A DNA stretch of 64,000 nt. Source: Sinorhizobium glycinis (GTDB lineage: Bacteria > Pseudomonadota > Alphaproteobacteria > Rhizobiales > Rhizobiaceae). Of the stretch, positions 56,003 to 64,000 are shown piece after piece. Each line of letters starts with the position of its first letter. The first letter of the stretch is position 1. The notes below the pieces were generated by a model, which made no database searches, was not told the DNA's origin, and saw only the letters and a program-made list of their open reading frames with translations. The stretch is from contig NZ_LPUX01000064.1 in assembly GCF_001651865.1 (NCBI RefSeq), positions 496,001-560,000 on the forward strand, in the 5' to 3' direction. Both the position numbers and the translations under genes were made by a program.

Positions 56003-56955
56003 GCAGGATAACGTCTTTCCTCCGCCAGCCGATCGTCGTCGCGCTCATCCTGATCGTCCTCCTCCTCTATCTCGGCGAACTGCTCTCCCCGGGCTTTGCC
56101 AGCGGTGCGCAGATCCTCAGGCTGATGATCGTCGCCTCGTTGCTCGGCATCGTCGCGGCCGGCCAGAACGTGGTTATCCTCGGCGGGCGCGAGGGCATCG
56201 ATCTCTCGGTCGGCGGCGTCGTGTCGCTGTCGGCGATCATCGCCGGCAATGTCATGAACGGCGCCGATGGGGGTATCTTGCCGGCGATCGCCGCCTGTCT
56301 TCTGGCCGGTGCCTTCTTCGGCCTCCTGAACGGCCTCGGCATCACGCTGCTGCGCATCCCGCCGCTCGTGATGACGCTCGGCATGCTCGGCGTGCTGCAG
56401 GGCCTGCTCGTCGTCATCCGCATGGGCATTCCCTCCGGCCAGGCGGCGCCTGCCCTGTCGCGCTTCGTCACCCAGCCGCTCGTCCTCGGCGTGCCGGGCA
56501 TCATCTGGCTGTGGGTCGCGATCGGTATCCTGATGGCCTTCATGCTCAACCGGACGGTCTTCGGCCACCGCATCTATGCGATCGGCTCGAACGAGCATGC
56601 GGCCTATATGGCCGGCGTGCCGGTCAGGCTGATGCGAATAGCCCTCTTCATGATCTCCGGCATGTTCTCGGCGATCGCCGGCCTCTGCCTGCTCGGCTAT
56701 TCCGGCTCGTCCTTCGCCAATGTCGGCGAGCAATACACGCTGACCTCGATCATCGCCGTCGTCTTCGGCGGCACCTCGCTCGCCGGCGGCAAGGGTGGCT
56801 ATACCGGTACGATGGCCGGCGCCTTCCTGCTGGTCATCCTGCAGGGGATCCTCACCACCGTGAACATCGACGAATCCGGCCGGCAGATGGTGTTCGGTGC
56901 GACACTTCTTGTCCTCATGATGTTCTATGGCCGGGGCCGGGCGATGCGCGCATGA
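55999..56955 (+). CDS. RbsC-type sugar ABC permease 2
   Basis: The start MSRITSFLRQ at 55999 gives 318 aa. Conserved parts are QNVVILGGREGIDLSVGGVV, GLLNGLGITLLRIPPLVMTL, NEHAAYMAGVPVR and VVFGGTSLAGGKGGYTGTMA. It is the partner of the previous permease in the inner membrane. The stop overlaps the LacI start by ATGA. Confidence 0.9.
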   Translation: MSRITSFLRQPIVVALILIVLLLYLGELLSPGFASGAQILRLMIVASLLGIVAAGQNVVILGGREGIDLSVGGVVSLSAIIAGNVMNGADGGILPAIAACLLAGAFFGLLNGLGITLLRIPPLVMTLGMLGVLQGLLVVIRMGIPSGQAAPALSRFVTQPLVLGVPGIIWLWVAIGILMAFMLNRTVFGHRIYAIGSNEHAAYMAGVPVRLMRIALFMISGMFSAIAGLCLLGYSGSSFANVGEQYTLTSIIAVVFGGTSLAGGKGGYTGTMAGAFLLVILQGILTTVNIDESGRQMVFGATLLVLMMFYGRGRAMRA

Positions 56956-57971
56956 GGGACCGGCCGAAGATCAAGGATATTGCCGAGAAGGCCGGAGTGT
57001 CGGTCGCCACAGTCTCGCGCGCGCTTTCCGACTCGGCGCTGGTGACGCCCGAAACGCGCCAGCGCATCCACGATCTGGCGCGCGAGCTCAACTACCGCCC
57101 CAATGTCAGCGCCCGGAACCTGAGGACGCGCAAATCGATGGCGGTGCTCCTTGTCGTGCGCGATGTCGGCAACCCCTTCTATCTCGACGTTCTGAAAGGT
57201 GTCGAGGCGACGGCGCGGGAAGCGGGCTATGCGGTGCTGATGGGCAATACCGAGAACGATCCGCTCCGCGAGATCGAATATTTCAACATGCTGCGCGACG
57301 GCCATGCCGACGGCATGATCCTGATGACCGGCAAGCTGCCCCCGGAAGGCGGCAATCGCACCGGCGCCTGGAACCATCTGCCGGTGGTGGTGGCGCTCGA
57401 AATGATCGAGGGTTCGGAACTGCCGCATGTGCAGGTCGACAATGTCGGGGCCGCGCGCGAGGCAGTGGAGCATCTGATCGGGCTTGGGCACCGACGAATC
57501 GCCCATATCAGTGGGCCGGTTCCGGAACCGATGAGCGTCTACCGCCGCGAGGGCTATCGGCTCGCCATGCGCGAAGCCGGTCTGGATATCCCGCCCGGCT
57601 ACGAAGTTCGCGGCAACTTTCTGCTGGAGGGCGGGCTGGAATGCTGCCGAGCGCTCTTTGCACTTCCGGAACCGCCGACGGCGCTGTTCGTGGCCAATGA
57701 TGAAATGGCCTATGGTGCCGCCCATGAGCTGAGGCGCATGGGGCGCGACGTCCCGAGCGAGGTCTCGGTGGTGGGTTTCGACGATCTCTATCTGAGCAAG
57801 GCCTTCTACCCGCCGCTGACGACCGTCAGCCAGCCGCGCGCCGAAATCGGCCGCACCGCCATGGGGCTCCTGCTCAGCATCCTGTCGGGCGGGCGCGTCG
57901 AGGGCGGCGAACCGATCGTGCTGCCGACGGCGCTCAACATTCGCGGCAGCACGGCGCCGCCTTGCATCTGA
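56952..57971 (+). CDS. LacI-family transcriptional regulator of the sugar operon
   Basis: The protein is 339 aa. The N-terminal HTH is textbook (KIKDIAEKAGVSVATVSRAL, hinge LNYRPNVSARNLRTRK). The effector domain has NPFYLDVLKGVEATAREAGY, HLIGLGHRRIAHISGP, ALFVANDEMAYGAA and SVVGFDDLYLSKAFYPPLTT. Being cotranscribed with the importer, it probably represses the operon through the palindrome at 52352 until its sugar arrives. Confidence 0.9.
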   Translation: MRDRPKIKDIAEKAGVSVATVSRALSDSALVTPETRQRIHDLARELNYRPNVSARNLRTRKSMAVLLVVRDVGNPFYLDVLKGVEATAREAGYAVLMGNTENDPLREIEYFNMLRDGHADGMILMTGKLPPEGGNRTGAWNHLPVVVALEMIEGSELPHVQVDNVGAAREAVEHLIGLGHRRIAHISGPVPEPMSVYRREGYRLAMREAGLDIPPGYEVRGNFLLEGGLECCRALFALPEPPTALFVANDEMAYGAAHELRRMGRDVPSEVSVVGFDDLYLSKAFYPPLTTVSQPRAEIGRTAMGLLLSILSGGRVEGGEPIVLPTALNIRGSTAPPCI

Positions 57972-57977
57972 GCTATC

Positions 57978-58057
57978 CTACAGCGCCGCGCGCCTTATCA
58001 GGCGCGCAAAGGTCGCTGTAGCACTTTGAATTGCTGCATGTCTTTGTCCTTAAATCG
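57978..58057 (-). repeat. MQQFKV mini-ORF/hairpin element, copy 2
   Basis: Read leftward, CGATTTAAGGACAAAGAC precedes ATG at 58039 and a 13-codon frame (MQQFKVLQRPLRA) ending TGA at 57998. The inner 7-bp stem is GCGCGCC/GGCGCGC with loop TGATAA (the stop plus a second stop). An outer 8-bp stem CTACAGCG/CGCTGTAG (58014-58021 with 57978-57985) encloses it. Compared with copy 1 (43723-43790), the inner stem changes one U-A pair to C-G, a compensatory change that supports the structure. It lies after the LacI gene, pointing toward it. Confidence 0.7.
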
Positions 58058-58094
58058 AGGTCGATTCAAGGAGACATGCAGTAGGGAGGAAGGA

Positions 58095-59328
58095 ATGACG
58101 ACATTGCCAAAGCAGACCCTGCGCATCGGATTTGTCGGAACCGGCTTCATCGCCCACTTCCATCTGAAGTCGTTGGTCGGCGTGCGCAACGTGGAGGTGA
58201 CGGGCGTCTACAGCCGCAAGGCGGAAAACCGGGAGCGCTTCGCGGAAGCGGCGAAGGAACTCGAACTCGGGACCTGCCGCCCCCATGGCAGCCTCGACCA
58301 CCTTCTCTCGGCCGGCGACGTCGATGCGATCTGGATCGTGTCGCCGAACTATACACGGCTGGAGGTCATGCGGGCGCTCCATGCGGAGATCAAGGCGGGG
58401 CGCAGCCAGGTCTTCGCCGTCGCCTGCGAAAAGCCGCTGGCGCGCACCGTCGCCGAGGCCCGCGAGATGCTGCGTCTCGCCGAGGACGCCGGCCTCAACC
58501 ATGGCTATCTCGAAAACCAGGTCTTCTGTACCCCGGTGCTGCGCGGCAAGGAGATCATCTGGCGCCGCGCCGCCACGACCACGGGCAGGCCCTATCTGGC
58601 CCGCGCCGCCGAAGAGCATGCCGGCCCGCACGAGCCGTGGTTCTGGCAGGGCGACAAGCAGGGCGGCGGCGTGCTTTCCGACATGATGTGCCACAGCGTC
58701 GAGGTGGCGCGCCATCTGCTGACGGCCCCCGGCGCGCCGCGCAATTCGCTCAGGGTCAAGGCGGTGAACGGCACGGTGGCGAACCTCAAATGGACCCGCC
58801 CGGCCTATGCCGACCAGCTGCAGCAGCGATACGGAAACGAGGTCGACTACCGCAATCGCCCCTCGGAGGATTTCGCCCGCGCCACCGTCACCCTCGAGGA
58901 CGAGGCGGGCAACGAGCTGATGATCGAGGCGACGACCTCCTGGGCCTTTGTCGGCGCCGGCTTACGCATCCAGCTCGAACTCCTCGGCCCCGAATATGCG
59001 CTGGAATACAATTCGCTCGGCACGGGGCTGAAGATCTTCCTGTCGCGGGCGGTAAAGGGGTCCGAGGGCGAGGACCTGGTCGAAAAGCAGAATGCCGAAC
59101 AGGGGCTGATGCCGGTACTCGAGGACGAGGCCGGGGTCTATGGCTACACGGACGAGAACCGGCACCTTCAGGAAGGGCATGAAACCGCTCGAGACCTTCG
59201 AGGACGGGCTCGCCGTCGTCGAGATCCTGATGGGGCTCTACCGCTCGGCCGAGATCGGCGCGACGCTCAATTTCCCGGCGCCGGAGCTTGAGAACTACGT
59301 GCCGCTGGTGGCACGCACCGGGGCATGA
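58095..59328 (+). pseudogene. Gfo/Idh/MocA-family oxidoreductase gene with a C-terminal frameshift
   Basis: ATG at 58095 has GGGAGGAAGGA upstream. The frame encodes a typical oxidoreductase: LRIGFVGTGFIAHFHLKSL, IVSPNYTRLEVMRAL, ACEKPLARTVAEA with the catalytic EKP, and GGGVLSDMMCHSVEVARHLL. After YGYTDENRH at about 59162 this frame turns into an Arg-rich tail ending at 59291. The expected C-terminus (FRKGMKPLETFEDGLAVVEI, then LMGLYRSAEIGATLNFPAPE) continues in the +1 frame to the stop at 59328. Loss of about 11 bases that usually encode MVEA after ENRH explains the shift. This is a recent pseudogene or a sequencing error. It lies downstream of the sugar ABC operon and was probably its catabolic enzyme. 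Confidence 0.8.
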
Positions 59329-59753
59329 GGGGGGAAGGCGCGGCTGCTATTCCTGAAGCGAAAATCGGCAAGTGGATGAGGCTACCCCCCTCTGCCCTGC
59401 CGGGCATCTCCCCCACAAGGGGGGAGATCGGCTGGAGGCGCGGCCTTACCTTACTATAACGGGCGCATGCCGCAGCACAGTATCCCTTGATCGAGGCGTT
59501 GTGACATTGGTGAGCGGGACATTGCCACCTGCCCATCTCCACCCCTGTGGGGGAGATGCCCGGCAGGGCAGAGGGGGGTGCCGCCTTACGTGCCGGCAGC
59601 CTCTATCGGCTATCGCTTCGATAGCGCCTCCGGCTATAGTCAGCGCCGAGGAATCGACGCCGTGCAGCGGCGCTACGCGATAAGCGATGGGAGGAGAACG
59701 ATGATTGAAAGGAATTCGGCCCCGCGGCTCCCCACGCCCGACGGAGCGCGGCC
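59329..59753. repeat. intergenic region with an inverted pair of rhizobial palindromic repeats
   Basis: ACCCCCCTCTGCCCTGCCGG...GCATCTCCCCC (about 59384-59430) faces its reverse complement (CCATCTCC...GATGCCCGGCAGGGCAGAGG, about 59534-59580) across about 100 bp. It is the same element as at 50937-51110, again as an inverted pair. The rest of the region contains the small frame at 59701 but no other supported gene. Confidence 0.65.
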
Positions 59754-59760
59754 ATGCTGA
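59701..59760 (+). CDS. possible 19-aa leader ORF overlapping the SDR start
   Basis: ATG at 59701 has GGGAGGAGAACG directly upstream, one of the best ribosome sites nearby, whereas the SDR gene start at 59754 has none of its own. The frame ([19 protein letters not shown]) ends in TGA at 59758-59760, seven bases inside the SDR gene. This layout would let ribosomes reload onto the SDR start. It could also be a remnant of a larger gene. Confidence 0.4.
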   Translation: MIERNSAPRLPTPDGARPC

Positions 59761-60521
59761 TCCTCGACAAGGTATTTCTGGTCACCGGCGGCGGCTCGGG
59801 GCTTGGCGCCGCCGTCGCTCGGATGTTCGTCGCCGACGGCGGCCAGGTGGTCATCGCCGACGTCAATGAAGAGGCGGGAGCGGCGATGGCCGCCGAACTC
59901 GGTGACCGCGCCCGCTTCGTGCGGACGGACGTGACGAGCGAGGCGGACGGTGCCGCGGCGGTGCAGGCGGCGCTCGACACCTTCGGACATCTGCACGGGC
60001 TCATCAACTGCGCCGGCATTGCGCCCGGCGAGAAGGTGCTCGGCCGTGACGGGCCGCATCGGCTCGACAGTTTTACGCGAGCGATCGGCATCAACCTCAT
60101 AGGCACCTTCAACATGATCCGCCTTGCGGCCGCGGCGATCGCCCGGGAGGAGCCGGATCTGGAAGGCGGCCGCGGCGTGATCGTCAACACCGCGTCGGTC
60201 GCCGCCTTCGACGGGCAGATCGGCCAGGCGGCTTACGCGGCCTCGAAAGGCGGCGTCGTGGCGATGACGCTGCCGATCGCGCGCGAGCTCGCCCGCTCCG
60301 GCATCCGCGTCGTGTCGATCGCTCCGGGTATCTTCGAAACGCCGATGATGGCCGGCATGCCGCAGGAGGTGCAGGATTCGCTCGGCAAGAGCGTGCCGTT
60401 CCCGCCGCGCCTCGGCCGGCCGGGGGAATATGCCGCGCTGGTGCGGCATATCTGCCAGAACGACATGCTGAACGGCGAGGTCATCCGGCTCGACGGGGCG
60501 CTGAGGATGGGGGCGCGGTAG
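59754..60521 (+). CDS. short-chain dehydrogenase, HSD10-like (3-hydroxyacyl-CoA dehydrogenase type 2)
   Basis: The protein is 255 aa, typical for classical SDRs. [18 protein letters not shown] is the NAD motif, [40 protein letters not shown] and the catalytic [12 protein letters not shown] follow, with [12 protein letters not shown] and [17 protein letters not shown] at the C-terminus. These features match the HSD17B10-type subgroup, which oxidises 3-hydroxyacyl-CoA with NAD. It probably acts in fatty-acid or branched-chain degradation. The start may depend on coupling to the small upstream ORF. Confidence 0.85.
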   Translation: MLILDKVFLVTGGGSGLGAAVARMFVADGGQVVIADVNEEAGAAMAAELGDRARFVRTDVTSEADGAAAVQAALDTFGHLHGLINCAGIAPGEKVLGRDGPHRLDSFTRAIGINLIGTFNMIRLAAAAIAREEPDLEGGRGVIVNTASVAAFDGQIGQAAYAASKGGVVAMTLPIARELARSGIRVVSIAPGIFETPMMAGMPQEVQDSLGKSVPFPPRLGRPGEYAALVRHICQNDMLNGEVIRLDGALRMGAR

Positions 60522-60565
60522 GCGCGGCAATGAGAGCCAGAGGTTTGTCGACTTCGGCCTGCACC

Positions 60566-60692
60566 CGCCCCTCATCCGGCCTGCCGGCCACCTTCTCCCC
60601 GCAGGCGGGGCGAAGGAGACTCGCGGCGGGCTCCGGCTCGAAAATCCCCTCGCCCCGCTTGCGGGGAGAGGGCTAGGGTGAGGGGCAGCTGG
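60566..60692. repeat. RIME-like palindromic repeat between SDR and lacK
   Basis: Two hairpin modules lie in this region: CGCCCCTCATCCGGCCTGCC followed by CCTTCTCCCCGCAGGCGGGG, and CTCGCCCCGCTTGCGGGGAG followed by TAGGGTGAGGGGC. CCCCTCATCC and GGTGAGGGG pair across the whole element. It is related to the repeat at 2391-2443. It sits between the convergent SDR and lacK genes and can serve as a bidirectional transcript end. Confidence 0.65.
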
Positions 60693-60714
60693 CGTAGCCA
60701 GCGCTTTGAACCTC

Positions 60715-61787
<1,073 letters not shown>

Positions 61788-61791
<4 letters not shown>

Positions 61792-64000
61792 GCGCGCGCC
61801 GCTCCTTCGGTGGTGGCCGACAGTTCGAGCTTCGCCGTGCCAAGGCGCGACGAGGTGACGCTGACGGAAATGTCGCCGGCGGCACCCGTCGATTCCAGCC
61901 AGAAGCCGGTCGAGCCGCCCTGGAAGACAAGCCGGTTCGGTCCGATAACGCGTGCCGGGCCGTCAACCGCGATGTCGATGGCATCGTTCAGGAACGGCAG
62001 GATGTTGCCGGCCTGATCAAGGGCGCGGACGATGACCCGCACGCTGTCGCGCCCTTCGGCCCTAAGCGTCTGGCTGTCGGCCTCGATCGCGAGCGTCGTC
62101 GGCAGGGGATCGGCGACCATCCGGAGATGGGCGACGGCCTTGCCGTCGACGAAGCCGGTGAATTCGGCGCTCTCCCACTTCATGCCCCAGACGCCGAGCT
62201 CGTCCTTGGTGAAGTGGCGGTGGTCGATGACGACGGGCGCATGCGGCAGGTGCGGGAAGGTCTCGCGGTCCGGGCCGACGCGCTTCGTAAGCGAGCCGTA
62301 TCTCAGTTCGATCTCGTCGCAATTGGTCAGCACGATCAGGGGCAGCACGCCGCCGATGTTGCGCTCGCCGCGGGCCCAGAAGGTGACCGGCTTCATCACC
62401 ACTTCGTTCGACGGCTCGCACTGGCTGGTATAGACGTAAGCGGCGAATTTCGGCTCGCGGAACATGTCCATGACGCCGTGATAGCAGATCCGGTCGCCGG
62501 AGCCGAAGTCCTTGTGCGTGTTGTAGTCGAACATGCACCAGCCGATCGCGCCGGAAATGCTTAGGCTCCCATGGGCGGCGTTCAGCACTTCGAGGTGACG
62601 GCGGACATGTTCGGCCTGCCGCTGCTCCTGGTCGTAGATCTTCGTCGGATACATGTGGCCGCCGAATTCGGTGATGAGGTACGGCACCTTGCGCGAAAGC
62701 CCGGTGCATTCCTGCTGCGGGCGGAGCGCTGTGCGCGGCCGGTTCGAGCCGGGCAGCTCCTCGTTGCCGAGGATGAAGTCGTTCATCGTGTAGACGTCTT
62801 CGAGGAATTCGCTGTCGGTGATGTAGCGCACGCCGCCGGTCTGACGGGTCGGGTCGAGCTCGCGGGCGAGGCGATTGGTCTCGACATAGAAATCGTGCGA
62901 ATCCTGCGACTCGTTGATCCTGACGCCCCAGATGACGATCGACGGATGGTTCCAGTCGCGCTCGATCATCCGGCGGACGTTCAGGATCGCTTCCTGTTTC
63001 CAGGCCTCGCCGCCGATGTGCTGCCAGCCGGGGATCTCCTCGAAGACCAAGAGGCCGATGCGGTCGCAATGGTCGAGGAACCATTTCGACTGCGGGTAAT
63101 GCGAGGTGCGGACGAGATTGCAGTGCAGCTTGTGCTTCAAGAGTTCCGCGTCGCGCTCCTGCGCGCTGCGCCCCATTGCATAGCCGACATAGGGAAAGGC
63201 CTGGTGGCGGTTGAGGCCGCGGATCTTCAGCGGCCGGCCGTTCAGCCGGAAGCCGTCGACCGTGAACTCCGCCGTTCGGAAGCCGAAATGCGAGGAGAGG
63301 AGGTCACCGCCGTGATCGGTGCGGAGCTGGACTTCCACTCGGTAGAGCACCGGATCGTCGATGTCCCAGAGCGACAGGCCCTCAAGCCCCGTCATTTCCA
63401 GCGTGACGCTCTCGCCACGGGTCTCGCCGACCGCCTCAGCCAGCAATTGGCCATTGGCGTCCCTGAGCAGCGCCGTCACGGTGCCGGAGAAGGCGAGGCC
63501 TTGCGGATTGGCGAGGTCGCAACGGACGGTGACGGATTTGGCGTCGCTTAGGACGTCGTGGGTTTCGATCTTGAGATTGCCGATCGCGACCGCGTCGGTG
63601 AGCTTCAGCCAGACGTCGCGATAGATGCCGGCATAGGTGAGATAGTCGATGCGCCCGCCGAAGGGTGGGATCTCCGGGTTTTCGCTGCCGTCGATCTTGA
63701 CGGTGATGAGGTTGTCGCCGTCGCGAAGCCTGCCGGTGAGGCGCGCTTCGAAGGGGGTGTAGCCGTCCTTGTGGGCGACGATCTCCTCGCCGTTGAGGTA
63801 GACGACGGCATCGGCCATCGCGGCACCGAAGACGAGCGAAACCTCGCGGCCGGCGAAGTCGGGACGCCAGGCGAGCACCTTCTGATAGGTGAAGGCGCGC
63901 TGATAGGAGGTCTCGTCGAAATAGTTGAAGGGCAGCTCGACGGCGTTGTGCGGCAGGCTGACTGGCTTGCCGGCTTGCAGTTTGCCGGCAGTGGCGGCGT
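61788..64000 (-). CDS. lacZ: GH2 beta-galactosidase, N-terminus beyond the window
   Basis: The frame is open to the right edge. Residues such as [15 protein letters not shown] and [13 protein letters not shown] near the edge show that the N-terminal jelly-roll domain is only partly present. About 737 residues are visible. The catalytic barrel has [20 protein letters not shown] with the acid/base Glu, and [14 protein letters not shown] with the nucleophile Glu. [16 protein letters not shown] and [20 protein letters not shown] are standard GH2 motifs. It is cytosolic and probably hydrolyses lactose or galactosides imported through the lacEFG-lacK system. It overlaps lacK by four bases. Confidence 0.88.

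Overview
The window is a GC-rich, densely packed stretch from an alphaproteobacterium, most likely a Sinorhizobium/Ensifer-type rhizobium. Three things suggest this. Many genes overlap by ATGA or GTGA. RIME-like palindromic intergenic repeats are present. The gene content is typical of a pSymB-like megaplasmid or chromid: many ABC importers, sugar-acid catabolism, surface-carbohydrate genes and the 3' part of a rhizobial lacEFG-lacZ-lacK type operon. No tRNA, rRNA, CRISPR array, transposase or replication gene was seen.

Layout. 0-11.2 kb holds mixed single genes: the end of an oxoprolinase/hydantoinase, a flavin monooxygenase, a coupled pair of PPOX-fold proteins (the second fused to GAF and winged-helix-like domains), a class III cyclase with TPRs, a GlxA-type regulator, a methyltransferase and a metallo-beta-lactamase-fold hydrolase. 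11.5-25.5 kb is a divergent uronate/acid-sugar catabolic locus. Leftward it encodes an RraA-like protein, a GntR regulator, uronate dehydrogenase, an SMP-30 lactonase, a DapA-family lyase and a KdgF-like cupin broken by an in-frame TAG. Rightward it encodes a peptide-type ABC importer, two enolase-superfamily sugar-acid dehydratases and an aldose epimerase.

25.7-43.8 kb is a glycoconjugate locus. It contains a pyruvyl transferase with an FrhB-like partner, an inositol-3-phosphate synthase operon with a histidine phosphatase and a glycosidase whose TIM-barrel order looks circularly permuted, a PRTase fused to a kinase-like domain, two oxidoreductases, and a tightly coupled run of two sugar epimerases, one GT4, three CgeB-like glycosyltransferases, a UDP-xylose-synthase-like enzyme and a CmoB-like methyltransferase. 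I see no known named pathway here. The gene set points to an inositol- and pentose-containing glycoside and is the best candidate for an undescribed system.

43.9-52.1 kb holds a DUF2267-like protein, a secreted sorbosone-dehydrogenase-like propeller, two AraC regulators, a small Cys-containing protein, and a cobalamin riboswitch followed by a three-gene BtuFCD-like importer. 52.3-58 kb is a ribose-type sugar ABC operon ending in its own LacI regulator, with a matching palindromic operator in front. 58-64 kb holds a frameshifted Gfo/Idh/MocA gene, an HSD10-like SDR, and the lacK and lacZ genes, with lacZ cut by the window edge.

Two copies of a compact element (34 of 35 bases identical at the core) encode MQQFKV-starting 12-13 residue mini-ORFs whose stop codon sits in the loop of a GC-rich hairpin. 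The stems show a compensatory base change.
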